The translations under genes were made by a program, and so were the position numbers. From NCBI RefSeq assembly GCF_041814905.1, contig NZ_JBGXYA010000021.1, positions 1 through 64,000 of the forward strand: 64,000 nucleotides of DNA. The letters run 5' to 3'. Below the pieces are notes generated by a model. The model did no database searches and had not been told where the DNA came from. It saw only the letters and a program-made list of their open reading frames with translations. This stretch comes from Glaesserella sp041814905 (GTDB lineage: Bacteria; Pseudomonadota; Gammaproteobacteria; Enterobacterales; Pasteurellaceae). Below are positions 7,678-17,368 of this stretch, piece after piece (the first letter of the stretch is position 1; each line of letters starts with the position of its first letter).

Positions 7678-9144
7678 ATGCAAAATAATATTTTAACGAT
7701 TTCTCAGCTCAACTATTCTGTAAAAAATAGACTAGAAGCAGAATTTGGTCATGTTTGGTTAATTGGAGAAATTTCTAATTTTAGTCAACCGGTTTCAGGT
7801 CATTGGTACTTAACGTTGAAAGACGATAGGGCACAAGTGCGTTGTGCGATGTTCCGTATGAAGAATATGCGGGTTAATTTCCGTCCTCAAAACGGTATGC
7901 AAGTGTTAGTTCGAGCCAGTGTCAGTTTGTTTGAACCGCGTGGAGATTATCAGGTTATTATTGATAGTATGCAGCCTGCCGGTGACGGTTTGTTGCAACA
8001 GCAATTTGAACGGCTAAAAATGAAATTAGCAGAAGAAGGGCTGTTTGCTCAGGAGAAGAAGAAACCGATTCCCTCTTTTGTTAAACGTGTCGGAATCATG
8101 ACTTCGTCAAGCGGTGCGGCGTTGCAAGATATCTTAAACATTCTAAAACGTCGAGATCCCAGTTTGCACATTGTTATCTATCCGACTTTAGTACAGGGAA
8201 AAGAAGCCGCACAGGATATTGTGAATATGTTGCGAATTGCGAACCTGCGCCGTGAATGTGATGTGCTGATTGTCGGTCGGGGGGGCGGATCGTTGGAAGA
8301 TCTTTGGTGTTTTAATGAAGAGAGTGTTGCTCGTGCTATATTTGATTCTCAAATTCCGATTATCAGTGCCGTCGGTCATGAGACCGATGTGACTATTGCC
8401 GATTTTGTCGCAGATTTGCGTGCACCAACCCCATCTGCGGCGGCAGAGCTGGTCAGTCGTGATCAACGGGAGCTTTATCGTCAGCTACAACATCAGGCAG
8501 ATAAGGCGAGCATGGCATTTGATCGTTTATGGAGTGAAAAAGTAAGCCGTTTTGAACGATTAAAGTTACGTTTAAACGCACAGCACCCGATGCGCCAAGT
8601 ACAGCAAAGGCAACAGCAATTAAGCCACGCGCACCATCGTATTGGGCAGGTTGTGGCGAATATGCTGTTTTACCGTACTCAGAAGCTGTTACAGCTCAAG
8701 CAGCGATTGCAGACACAGCATCCACAGCGTAATTTAACAAGACAACAACAGCAGCTAACGCTATTTCATAAGCGAATTATCCATCAGTTTGAGCAGCTTA
8801 TGTTGCGTAAAACAGCGCATTGGGAAACCGTGGTGCAGCGTGTGGAACGTAATCCGTTGCCTCATTATTTGGCTCAGCACCGCCGTCGATGGGATAGTTT
8901 AGAACAACGTTTAACGTATTCGTTAGAGAAAAAAATGCAGCGGAGTCAGCAATCATTTCAGCAACTTTGTATGCAACTAGACAGTTTGAGTCCGCTTAAA
9001 GTCCTTTCAAGAGGGTATTCCGTCACACAAAATCAAGAAGGTAAAGCGTTGGTTTCCGTTGATAGGGTAGTGATCGGGGAATTGATCACCACCACCTTGG
9101 AAAAAGGGCGGTTAATTAGCCAAGTAATAGATAAACAGTCTTGA
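7678..9144 (+). CDS. xseA: exodeoxyribonuclease VII large subunit
   Basis: The catalytic subunit of the single-strand-specific nuclease ExoVII, which acts with XseB on DNA repair intermediates. An N-terminal OB fold has the family segments GEISNFSQPVSGHWYLTLKD and EPRGDYQ. The middle domain has GRGGGSLEDLW and the HETDVTIADF and APTPSAAAEL motifs, and a long coiled coil fills the C-terminal half. Length (488 residues) is a little longer than the E. coli protein. The frame opens at ATG 7600, where an AGGAGG lies 15 bases upstream, giving 26 more residues. I prefer 7678 because the family N-terminus matches there and GAG is 8 bases before it. The small subunit gene xseB is not in the window. 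Confidence 0.95.
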   Translation: MQNNILTISQLNYSVKNRLEAEFGHVWLIGEISNFSQPVSGHWYLTLKDDRAQVRCAMFRMKNMRVNFRPQNGMQVLVRASVSLFEPRGDYQVIIDSMQPAGDGLLQQQFERLKMKLAEEGLFAQEKKKPIPSFVKRVGIMTSSSGAALQDILNILKRRDPSLHIVIYPTLVQGKEAAQDIVNMLRIANLRRECDVLIVGRGGGSLEDLWCFNEESVARAIFDSQIPIISAVGHETDVTIADFVADLRAPTPSAAAELVSRDQRELYRQLQHQADKASMAFDRLWSEKVSRFERLKLRLNAQHPMRQVQQRQQQLSHAHHRIGQVVANMLFYRTQKLLQLKQRLQTQHPQRNLTRQQQQLTLFHKRIIHQFEQLMLRKTAHWETVVQRVERNPLPHYLAQHRRRWDSLEQRLTYSLEKKMQRSQQSFQQLCMQLDSLSPLKVLSRGYSVTQNQEGKALVSVDRVVIGELITTTLEKGRLISQVIDKQS

Positions 9145-9145
9145 T

Positions 9146-9154
9146 ACAAGCGGT
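9146..9154 (+). repeat. single uptake signal
   Basis: ACAAGCGGT directly after the xseA stop, with TCTGTTT and ATTTACAAATTT downstream. Confidence 0.75.
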
Positions 9155-9197
9155 CTGTTTGCGCTAAAAATTTACAAATTTCTTTTCCTTTAAAAAT

Positions 9198-9233
9198 AAA
9201 TGCACTTGTTTCGTGAAAACAAGTGCATTTTTA
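9198..9233. terminator. bidirectional terminator between xseA and the beta-helix gene
   Basis: The stem AAATGCACTTGTTT (9198-9211) pairs with AAACAAGTGCATTT (9217-9230) around CGTGA, with T-rich sequence on both outer sides. It serves two convergent genes. Confidence 0.85.
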
Positions 9234-9248
9234 GTTTCAAGCTGTTTA

Positions 9249-12200
9249 TTACATTATAGTCGTCGGGGTATTATCTACCGGCAACGTGCTATTAACTGCA
9301 AGCGTTGTATATGATAATGAACCTACCGAGATATCGCTGAAGCCGGTATCTCCGCCCAATGAAAAGGTGGATGTGAGTACTTCTGCATAAGAAATATTGC
9401 TTGAGTCGTCATCCACATTCGGCTCTTTTAATTTTACTGCGTCAGAAACCTCATCTGGCATACTGGACGTTAAACTGTATTTGTTGGTTTTTAACGCATT
9501 TTTATCAACAATATTCACTCCTGCGTATCGACCGGTTAATAAAGCGATACTTGCTGGGTTTTGGTTTTGGTTATAAATCGTATTATTTTCAAGAATGAGA
9601 TCCGATTTTTCTTTTCCTACCCCATTAATACGGAAAACTGCAGTATTAATTGAACCTTCTAACTCAAATACATTGTTTCGAATCGTATAGGTTTCTGCAT
9701 TACCATAAACTTCAATCGCTTCCGCATCGTTGTTGGACGCTTGTTTCACCAAGACGATATTATCTTCAATATTGACAGAACCTCGAAGTGTCATTGCTTT
9801 ATTTGGATCGACAACATTACGTTTGGTTGTTGCATTGTAGGTCATATACGCGGAATCTTGTACATAAATCGGTACACCGCCAGATACTTTATTTAGCACC
9901 GCCGTATTGTCGGAGACATTAATTGTGCCTGAGCCTAGTCCGCTAATACCATTGGTCTTAGTCGTATTATTTAATATACCGACAATGTAGCTTGCCGAAT
10001 CGCTTTCTACAATCTGGTTATTACTAATGTCTAGTGTATAGTCGAGCAAGGCTTCTTGATTGCGGAACTCAATTCCGAAGGTTGCTGTTTTATATTTTGT
10101 GTTGACCAAACTTAAACCTTTGATGGTATTGTCGCTGATAATATAAGTTCCACCATCGGAAATTTTATGGCTATTCAGATTAATACCGTTGTTATTGGAT
10201 GTAAGTTGGATAGCCGTATAGCTGTAATAATCACCACGAACCGAAGCCGCATTTCCTGCACCGAAGTCATCGACGGTTAAAACGAACGATGGATCTTGCA
10301 CAATAGTGTTATTTTTAATCGTAACGTCATCCATAGTATAGTGGCGGTTATACACTGCGATACCGAATTGGCGGTCACCGATTGAGGTGTTCCCTTCTAC
10401 GGTGATACGGTTTCCGTCATGGATATCTAATCCTTTACGATAGTTATGATCGGTGGTGTTATTGAGATATTTAATATCGTAGTTATAAGCTCCGGCACTG
10501 GCTGCAATACCATAACCTGTTCCGCCATCTTTAATGTGTCCGTTATAACTTGCAAGATTACCTTCTGCAGTAAAGTCTTTTTGATAGCCGAAGAGCAAAC
10601 CGGCAACACGATTATCATGTAAATAACTATTAATTACTTTATTGCCTTCACCTAAAGGTAAATGCTGATAAGAGTCATCAATTTCGCCACTGCGGATAAG
10701 ATTTACATAATTGTTGTTACCTGAGATATTTGGATCATCTTTAAGTGCATCACTGGATGTAAAATAGATACCGGCACGATTTGCTCCACTGACTTCAACA
10801 CGTTGAATGGTAATATGATCAGAATCAGTTACAACGATTCCGTTGATTTTACCAAAATAACTGGAATTTTGGTCACTGTTAGCATAGAAACGGTAAAAGT
10901 CGCTTGCTTTTTTATGCAAATATTCTACTGATAAGTCACCAATAATTTTATCTTTCTGCCCTTTAATCAATATACCGGCATATTTGTCAACATTGTCCGT
11001 ATTGGTATTTGAGTTAAAGATGTCATTCATTGCTTGCTCTTTATAGAACGTAATCAATGTTTTCGCAACAGTTTGTCCGTTGCTTGGGGCATCGGTTCCG
11101 TTAATCCGTCCATTTCCTTCCCCGAAAAGAGCCGTTACATTTGCATAGGTATTATCCCATACAATTTGATCGCTGATATATAGCTGTCCGCTTAATTTAA
11201 CGGCGACACCTAGCTCATTAGCTTTGGATAAAGCGGCTTTAATTGCGGCAAGGCTATCTGTTTTACCTGTAGGATCCGTTCCAAAATCACTGGCTTTGAT
11301 AAATTTTCCGTATTCGGAATGCAGGTAAATTGCCGGCGTTGAACCTGACGCTTTGCTAAAGACTACTTCGGTAGATATTTTGGCAGTAGTTGATGATTGT
11401 GAATTAAGTGAGGCAGTATCAAGGACAATAGCTGATTGAGGAATATCGCTACTTGCCACTTCTTCAGTTAATGAATCTACAGATGATACTTCTTCGTTAG
11501 GAACAAATATTTCGCTGTTCGTATTAATTGCGGGCATTTCTCCTACAGATGGCATTGTGCTAGTTTCTGAAGATGTTGCCACACTATCTAAAACCACGAA
11601 TTCTTCCGCTTTTGCCTCAATGGAAGAGAAGGATATTGATGTCGCTTCTTCATCCTTAGCGACAGTTATTTCGTTGTCGATCAGATCAGAGGATAAGGGC
11701 GCCGATTCGCTTGCAGCAACACTATCAGTAATGTTGTCTGTTGCGTTCTCGGTTTTTGCCGTATTAGAAAGGATTAATTCACTGTTGGACTTATCTGCAG
11801 CAAATGTTGCTACTAAATTATCGCTATCCGCCGTTTTGGTTAGTGTTGTACCCGCAGCAGATGAACTACCACCACCTCCGGCAGATGCGCCTGCAATTAA
11901 GCCTAAACCAGCGATACCGCCTAATACTTTAAATAATGTGCTACCCATAAACCCACTGTCTGTTTCGGTTGCAGTTGCAACAGCAACTTGATCCGCTGTT
12001 AGTATATCACTTACTGATTTAACGGTAGATACCTGTAAGTCGTTAATAGTTCCGTGATGAAGATAATATTCTTCAATAACGATGTCCGGTTGCGGGGTAT
12101 TGTTGTCTTTTGTGCTAATGTAAAGATCATCTCCAACACGTTGAAAGGTGAGATCTTCGATTTTTTCGCCTGTTTCTAAATCCGTTAACTGATAATTAAC

Positions 12201-12320
12201 GTCTTTTAGTGCTTTTAAACGTAACGCATTTCTTGCAGTTTTAGGCTGTGTGTAACTACTCATCTGGGGTGCACCATTCGTGGTTGAATTGGCAGCAACA
12301 CTAATTCCATATTTTTCCAT
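9249..12320 (-). CDS. large secreted beta-helix protein, predicted type I secretion substrate
   Basis: A 1023-residue protein without a classical signal peptide. Residues about 30-90 (ending DIVIEEYYLHHG) resemble the prefix-like domain at the N-terminus of BapA-type adhesins. A hydrophobic Gly/Ala stretch follows (about 129-152, LFKVLGGIAGLGLIAGAS then GGGG). Residues about 160-320 are Ser/Thr/Glu-rich and low in complexity. From about 340 a pectate-lyase-3-like start (DFGTDPTGKTDS) leads into a long right-handed parallel beta-helix with many NN-turn rungs, to about 950. RTX nonapeptides are absent. Translation starts at an ATG after AAGGAGA. It is divergent from a TolC/ABC/HlyD operon, so it is the likely cargo, inferred from position. 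An adhesin or a polysaccharide-active enzyme are both possible. Confidence 0.8.
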   Translation of the reverse strand: MEKYGISVAANSTTNGAPQMSSYTQPKTARNALRLKALKDVNYQLTDLETGEKIEDLTFQRVGDDLYISTKDNNTPQPDIVIEEYYLHHGTINDLQVSTVKSVSDILTADQVAVATATETDSGFMGSTLFKVLGGIAGLGLIAGASAGGGGSSSAAGTTLTKTADSDNLVATFAADKSNSELILSNTAKTENATDNITDSVAASESAPLSSDLIDNEITVAKDEEATSISFSSIEAKAEEFVVLDSVATSSETSTMPSVGEMPAINTNSEIFVPNEEVSSVDSLTEEVASSDIPQSAIVLDTASLNSQSSTTAKISTEVVFSKASGSTPAIYLHSEYGKFIKASDFGTDPTGKTDSLAAIKAALSKANELGVAVKLSGQLYISDQIVWDNTYANVTALFGEGNGRINGTDAPSNGQTVAKTLITFYKEQAMNDIFNSNTNTDNVDKYAGILIKGQKDKIIGDLSVEYLHKKASDFYRFYANSDQNSSYFGKINGIVVTDSDHITIQRVEVSGANRAGIYFTSSDALKDDPNISGNNNYVNLIRSGEIDDSYQHLPLGEGNKVINSYLHDNRVAGLLFGYQKDFTAEGNLASYNGHIKDGGTGYGIAASAGAYNYDIKYLNNTTDHNYRKGLDIHDGNRITVEGNTSIGDRQFGIAVYNRHYTMDDVTIKNNTIVQDPSFVLTVDDFGAGNAASVRGDYYSYTAIQLTSNNNGINLNSHKISDGGTYIISDNTIKGLSLVNTKYKTATFGIEFRNQEALLDYTLDISNNQIVESDSASYIVGILNNTTKTNGISGLGSGTINVSDNTAVLNKVSGGVPIYVQDSAYMTYNATTKRNVVDPNKAMTLRGSVNIEDNIVLVKQASNNDAEAIEVYGNAETYTIRNNVFELEGSINTAVFRINGVGKEKSDLILENNTIYNQNQNPASIALLTGRYAGVNIVDKNALKTNKYSLTSSMPDEVSDAVKLKEPNVDDDSSNISYAEVLTSTFSLGGDTGFSDISVGSLSYTTLAVNSTLPVDNTPTTIM

Positions 12321-12586
12321 ATGTTTGTCTCCTTTTAAAAGTTTTGTAGTAGTTAATGGTCATTGTGAAAGATTTTTGATAGTTTTTAACGATTAATAAT
12401 AATTATTTGCTATAAATTTATTGTGATTTACGCTTCTTATGTGAATATTGGTAATTAAGCGTAAATTTAAATCAATTGTTGACAAATTAACTTACAAAAA
12501 ATTTACTAAAAATTGTATACGATTGCAAATTTTTTATGTATTCTTGACATTGTTTTCAATAAAAAAGTGCATGGAGGTCATTTTTT
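12321..12586. promoter_or_regulatory. divergent promoter region of the secretion locus
   Basis: 266 AT-rich bases between the beta-helix gene and the exporter operon. TTGACA-like hexamers lie near 12479 and 12544 on the plus strand. A GGAGGT ribosome site (12573-12578) precedes the TolC-like gene, and an AAGGAGA site on the minus strand precedes the beta-helix gene. Shared regulation of cargo and exporter is likely, but no named operator is visible. Confidence 0.5.
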
Positions 12587-13825
12587 ATGCAAAATTTACA
12601 TTATATCAAGTTGTTAGCTCTTGTTTTTACGTTTTTTAGTGGTTTTGTAAATGCAAATTCTCTTAAATCACTTTTACAAAGTACTTTACAGACAGCTCCT
12701 GAAATTTTAGAAGCAGAAGCCAATGTTGACGCTTCTTCAAACCGGACTGAGCAAGCAAAGGCTGGACATTGGCCAATTGTTTCAGTAACCGGAAATAGCA
12801 TTCTTAATCAGTACCACAGAAACAGCTCTGACAGTAAAAGTAGATTTACTCCGGGGGTTAAGGCTGAGATGAATTTATATGCTTTCGGAGCAATTGATAA
12901 AGAAATCGAAAGAAATGTGAAGGAAGAGGAGTTCTATCAACAAAAATACGTTTCAACTCAAGAAGAGTTGGCGTATACGGTTTCTCAACTTTATTTACAA
13001 GCATTAAATCTTAAAAATGCGATTAAAGTGATGAAAGACAGTTTAGCCAGACATAAAAGTATTCTAGGTAGTATTGATGTCATCATTGACAATGATGGTG
13101 GTCGTTTGTCGGAGTATGTGCAAGTTGAAGCGCGTATGCTCGCGGTTGAACAAAATATCAATCGCTATAACAAACAGTTAGCGACTACGTTAAATTCATT
13201 ATCAAAGTACAGTAACAGTAAAATTACAGAAAAAAGCTTGAAAGATCCTTTTCTGGGCTTAACCGATAATTTGCTACAGCAAAAATATACCAATAAAGAT
13301 AAATCGCAAAATCCATCATATAAAGCACAACAAGCAGAGCTTGAAGCTAAGCGTTTAGCTGTCGAAGCGCAGAGTAAAAAAGATTTACCTAAAGTTAATT
13401 TGGTCGGTTATGCCACCAGAGATGATCATTATATCGGTGTCGAGGTTTCGTGGGATATTGTTAATAGAGGCAGTCGTTACTCGGTACAAGAAAAAGAAAT
13501 TGAAGCCTATGCGGCGCGTCAACGTTTAGATCGCCTATCACGTGATATTGACGAAATTTCACAACAGTCTCTGATTAACATTAAAGAAAGCCGTGCACAG
13601 CTTAAGACATTGAAATCACAGATCAAAGCATCTGCGAAAGTTGTTGATTTTTATCAAATGCAATTTGATATTGCTCGTCGTACTTTACTGGATGTTCTTA
13701 ATGCCGAACGTGATTTAGCTGAAGTTGAGTTGGCTCATGTTAATGCCGAATCGGATCTTTCAATGGGCATTTTAGACTACTTATATTCACAAGGTGCGAT
13801 AGCGACTTGGTTAAACAGTAAATAG
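12587..13825 (+). CDS. TolC-family outer membrane channel of the type I secretion system
   Basis: A 412-residue protein with a signal peptide (hydrophobic core LLALVFTFFSGFVNA, cleavage near residue 24). The mature part is mostly long alpha-helices with repeated Gln/Glu/Lys heptads. The late segment RRTLLDVLNAERDLAEVELA is typical of outer membrane efflux proteins, which form trimeric channel-tunnels. It is shorter than E. coli TolC. The gene starts at ATG after GGAGGT, with 23 bases to the ABC gene. It should connect the exporter to the outside, as LapE-type channels do for large adhesins. Confidence 0.88.
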   Translation: MQNLHYIKLLALVFTFFSGFVNANSLKSLLQSTLQTAPEILEAEANVDASSNRTEQAKAGHWPIVSVTGNSILNQYHRNSSDSKSRFTPGVKAEMNLYAFGAIDKEIERNVKEEEFYQQKYVSTQEELAYTVSQLYLQALNLKNAIKVMKDSLARHKSILGSIDVIIDNDGGRLSEYVQVEARMLAVEQNINRYNKQLATTLNSLSKYSNSKITEKSLKDPFLGLTDNLLQQKYTNKDKSQNPSYKAQQAELEAKRLAVEAQSKKDLPKVNLVGYATRDDHYIGVEVSWDIVNRGSRYSVQEKEIEAYAARQRLDRLSRDIDEISQQSLINIKESRAQLKTLKSQIKASAKVVDFYQMQFDIARRTLLDVLNAERDLAEVELAHVNAESDLSMGILDYLYSQGAIATWLNSK

Positions 13826-13848
13826 TAAATAAAAGGATGTAACAGACT

Positions 13849-15984
13849 ATGAAACTGATTATTGAACATTTATCAACAATGACCCGACTGCTCGGGGCAC
13901 ATCTCCCTAGCGCAACATTAACCGCACATGCAACACGGACGGATAGTATGGGGATTAATTTTCGTTCATTATCTGAATATTTACAGAGTGAAGGATTTAG
14001 TAACACCCTATCTAAACGTGCATTAAACGAAATTCCGCAGCTATCGGTTCCGGTATTACTCTTCTTAAAGAATGAAGAAGCGGCATTGATTACTGAAATT
14101 CAAACCGATGAAAACGGACTACGCCAGTATAAATTGCATCATCCGGATAATGTTACCCAATGGGTGAGCGCAGAAGAGTTAAGTAAGACTTACTTAGGTA
14201 CTTGCTGGTTTGTTAAACCGCGTGAAAGTATAGATACCCGTTCTGAATTACCGGAATATCAAATGCCGAAAGCGTGGTTTTTTAAGGTGATTTGGCGCTT
14301 TAAGAAATACTACTACCAAGTTATTCTTTCAACCTTTGTCATTAACTTTTTGGCTTTAGTCAGCTCATTATATGTAATGAATGTGTATGACCGTGTTATT
14401 CCGAACAAAGCGTATCAAACACTTTGGGTACTAAGCATAGGTGTCGTTTTGGCGATTATATTTGAGTTTATTGCCAAAATGATGCGGGCTTATTTAACGG
14501 ATATTGCCGGTAAAAAAGCAGATTTAATCATCAGTTCTGCACTATTTCGACGGGTAATGGGATTGAAATTACAAGAACGCCCGGCATCATCTGGTTCTTA
14601 TGCCAATAATTTGCGTGATTTTGAGTCGGTACGTGAATTTATGACGAGTGCAAGTTTATTAACTTTAGTGGATTTACCTTTTTTATTGCTGTTTGTGACG
14701 GTAATTTGGATGATTGGCGGTCCGTTAGCTTGGGTGCCGATGTTGATTATTCCAACCGTATTGATCGTTAGCTTAGCAGCACAAATTCCACTTTCCCGTT
14801 ATATCAATGAGTCGATGCGTGAATCTTCACAACGTCAAGGTTTGGCGGTTGAAGCTATTGAGGGGATTGAAACCTTAAAAACCAATAATGCAATGAGTTG
14901 GGCGCAAAAGCGTTGGGATTTTTTCACTGCTAAATCGTCCGCTTCGTCAATTAAAGTGAAAAATATGAGTAACTTTGTGACGAATTTTACAACAGCAATG
15001 CAACAACTCAACACGGTATTTCTTGTCGTTGTGGGGACCTATCTGATTCACAGCGAATCACCGGAGAACAAAATTACGATGGGGGCGCTAATTGCATCGG
15101 TCATTTTATCAGGTAGAGCCTTAGCACCTTTAGGGCAAATTGCCGGTTTGGCGGTACGTTTCCAACAAGCTTGGTTAGCACTGAAAGGGGTAAATGGCAT
15201 TATTGCACGTCCGATAGAGCGTGATACGGAACGTCGTTACATTAATTTAACCGATGTAAAAGGGCTGCTTCAATTTGAGAACACGGCGTTCTCTTATAGC
15301 AAAGAAAAAGAATTTATTCGTAATTTGAATATCACCATCAGACCGGGTGAAAAAGTCGGCATTTTAGGCAAAATCGGTAGCGGAAAATCCACGATCTTAA
15401 AGTTAGCTTCCGGCCTATATGAACCACTTAACGGCAATGTTACATTGGATAATATCGATTTACGCCAAATTGATCCGACATTGCTGCGTAATCAGGTACT
15501 TATGTTTGAACAAAATCCTCGTTTATTTCTCGGCACATTGCGTGAAAATCTGGAATTGTCTCAGATGGATAATTTTGCCGATGATCATGTTTTACTAGAG
15601 GCATTAACCCGTTTTGATTTGCTGGAATTAATTCGCAAACATCCGCGTGGTTTGGATATGCCGTTAGGGGAGAATGGGCTTGGTTTATCCGGTGGTCAAA
15701 AACAGATTATCGCACTTGCCAGAATGACAATGCGTTCACCTAAAGTGGCGTTATTGGATGAACCGACAACCGGTTTAGATACTGTCACTGAAAATCGTGC
15801 ATTAAAAGCGATTGCAGGGTGGGCAAAGGACAAAACGCTTGTGGTAGTCACTCATAGACCACAAGTTTTACAAATTGTAGAGCGAATTATTGTGATGGAT
15901 AACGGTAATGTCGTCATGGATGGTCCGCGGGATGAAGTGATCAAACGATTGTCCCAAAATGATAAATCTAAAAAAGCAGAATAA
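13849..15984 (+). CDS. type I secretion ABC transporter (permease-ATPase fusion, LapB-like)
   Basis: A 711-residue exporter half-unit. Residues 1-130 form a C39-peptidase-like domain that lacks the catalytic Cys; the only Cys is in a GTCWF segment near residue 120. It is therefore probably a docking rather than a processing domain, as in HlyB/LapB. The membrane domain spans about residues 145-430. The ATPase domain has Walker A GKIGSGKST near 508, the LSGGQKQ signature near 613, Walker B VALLDEPT and the VVTH switch. It is the middle gene of the operon, 20 bases before the adaptor gene. The absence of cleavage fits export of a substrate with an uncleaved C-terminal signal. Confidence 0.93.
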   Translation: MKLIIEHLSTMTRLLGAHLPSATLTAHATRTDSMGINFRSLSEYLQSEGFSNTLSKRALNEIPQLSVPVLLFLKNEEAALITEIQTDENGLRQYKLHHPDNVTQWVSAEELSKTYLGTCWFVKPRESIDTRSELPEYQMPKAWFFKVIWRFKKYYYQVILSTFVINFLALVSSLYVMNVYDRVIPNKAYQTLWVLSIGVVLAIIFEFIAKMMRAYLTDIAGKKADLIISSALFRRVMGLKLQERPASSGSYANNLRDFESVREFMTSASLLTLVDLPFLLLFVTVIWMIGGPLAWVPMLIIPTVLIVSLAAQIPLSRYINESMRESSQRQGLAVEAIEGIETLKTNNAMSWAQKRWDFFTAKSSASSIKVKNMSNFVTNFTTAMQQLNTVFLVVVGTYLIHSESPENKITMGALIASVILSGRALAPLGQIAGLAVRFQQAWLALKGVNGIIARPIERDTERRYINLTDVKGLLQFENTAFSYSKEKEFIRNLNITIRPGEKVGILGKIGSGKSTILKLASGLYEPLNGNVTLDNIDLRQIDPTLLRNQVLMFEQNPRLFLGTLRENLELSQMDNFADDHVLLEALTRFDLLELIRKHPRGLDMPLGENGLGLSGGQKQIIALARMTMRSPKVALLDEPTTGLDTVTENRALKAIAGWAKDKTLVVVTHRPQVLQIVERIIVMDNGNVVMDGPRDEVIKRLSQNDKSKKAE

Positions 15985-16004
15985 ATCATCATGGAGGTAA
16001 TAAA

Positions 16005-17255
16005 ATGGAGACAAAAATGAGCGACGCTAAGATAGGAATGGTTGAACGCGTGAAAAATAAAGACTTAAAACTGTTAACGGATCTAAACGCAGCATTACAA
16101 CAAGAGAGTCACAAATCGATATTTTTTAATATCACTTTGCTTTTTACCTTACTTGTTGCTTTCGTCGTTTGGGCTTATCACAGCCCAATCGAAGAAGTAA
16201 CCAGAGGGCAAGGCAGTATCATCCCAAATAGCCGCGAACAAGTTATTCAAAGCTTGGATCCGGGGATTTTAAGTGAAATGTTAGTCAAAGAGGGCGATGT
16301 CGTTGAAAAAGGGCAGGTTTTATTAAAGTTGGACGATACCAGGAGTACCGCCATTTTACGTGAAAGCCAAGCCAAGGTAGAAAACCTGACTGCACAAGTG
16401 ACACGTTTAAAAGCAGAAGCCTATGGTTTACCGTTGGAATTTCCGAATGAAGTTGCCGAGGAGCTACAAAAACGCGAAACAGCCATTTATCAAAGCAGAA
16501 AACAAGCAATGGAGCAATCGATTCAAGGTTTGGTTAGAAGCAAAAATCTACTGGAAAAGGAAGTCCGTATTGTTACACCTGTCGTTGCCAGAGGCGCGAT
16601 GTCTGAAGTTGAGTTGCTCAAAATTAAACGACAAATCAGCGATTTGCAGTTACAAATTGTGGAGCGCCAAAATAAATATATCACGGATGCCAGTTTAGAG
16701 CTTACCAAGCTTGAAGCGGAATTATTCCAAGCCAGAGAAAATATGGCAATGCGAGCGGATCCGGTAGAACGTGCTTTTATCCGCTCACCGCTAAAAGGTA
16801 TTGTTAAAAACATCCGAATTAATACTATCGGTGGGGTTATTAATGCCGGACAGGATATTATGGAGATCGTTCCGGTTGAAGATGCATTATTGGTTGAAGC
16901 TTATATCAGCCCAAGTGATGTCGCCTATGTGACACCGGGAATGCCGGCAGTGGTAAAATTAACGGCTTACGATTATGCTATTTACGGCGGTTTGAATGGG
17001 GTTGTCACATTACTCAGCCCGGACACGTTACAGGATAAAAAACGTGCGAGCGATTTAAAATTAAATGCCAACGAAGCTTTTTATCGTGTTTTGGTTCGTA
17101 CGGATTCTAATAATTTAACGGATAAAAACGGAAAATCATTACCGATTATTCCGGGCATGATCGCTTCAGTCGATATTAAAACCGGCGAGAAAACGGTTTT
17201 TCAATATTTAGTTAAGCCAATTACCCGAATGAAGCAAGCGTTGCATGAACGTTAA
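16005..17255 (+). CDS. HlyD-family membrane fusion protein of the type I secretion system
   Basis: A 416-residue adaptor. A short cytoplasmic N-terminus is followed by one membrane segment (about residues 38-56, FFNITLLFTLLVAFVVWAY). Next come a lipoyl-like half (GSIIPNSREQVIQSLDPGIL), a long coiled coil (about 110-250), the second lipoyl half and a beta-barrel end. It bridges the ABC transporter and the TolC-like channel in the periplasm. The ATG at 16005 has GGAGGT seven bases upstream; a second ATG four codons later is less likely. It ends the three-gene operon. Confidence 0.92.
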   Translation: METKMSDAKIGMVERVKNKDLKLLTDLNAALQQESHKSIFFNITLLFTLLVAFVVWAYHSPIEEVTRGQGSIIPNSREQVIQSLDPGILSEMLVKEGDVVEKGQVLLKLDDTRSTAILRESQAKVENLTAQVTRLKAEAYGLPLEFPNEVAEELQKRETAIYQSRKQAMEQSIQGLVRSKNLLEKEVRIVTPVVARGAMSEVELLKIKRQISDLQLQIVERQNKYITDASLELTKLEAELFQARENMAMRADPVERAFIRSPLKGIVKNIRINTIGGVINAGQDIMEIVPVEDALLVEAYISPSDVAYVTPGMPAVVKLTAYDYAIYGGLNGVVTLLSPDTLQDKKRASDLKLNANEAFYRVLVRTDSNNLTDKNGKSLPIIPGMIASVDIKTGEKTVFQYLVKPITRMKQALHER

Positions 17256-17279
17256 TTTGCAAATTTTCGGCTAAAACAG

Positions 17280-17340
17280 ACCGCTTGTAACAAGCTTCAC
17301 CTAACTGAGGAGTGGGTTAGGAAGAAGAGATACAAGCGGT
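17280..17340. repeat. inverted uptake-signal pair between hlyD-like gene and metF
   Basis: ACCGCTTGT (17280-17288) faces ACAAGCGGT (17332-17340) in the outward arrangement, each next to TTTGCAAAT sequence on its outer side. It lies between convergent genes and could form a stem. Confidence 0.8.
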
Positions 17341-17368
17341 CTGTTTGCGCAATAAATTTGCAAATCGA

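Noticed and set aside
11557..11991. 144-residue open frame on the plus strand
   Set aside because: It lies antisense to the Ser/Thr/Glu-rich part of the beta-helix protein gene; the open frame is a by-product of that codon use.
9249..12320. RTX toxin (Apx-like) as the type I cargo
   Set aside because: No GGxGxDxxx nonapeptide repeats and no acyltransferase gene are present; the body is a beta-helix.
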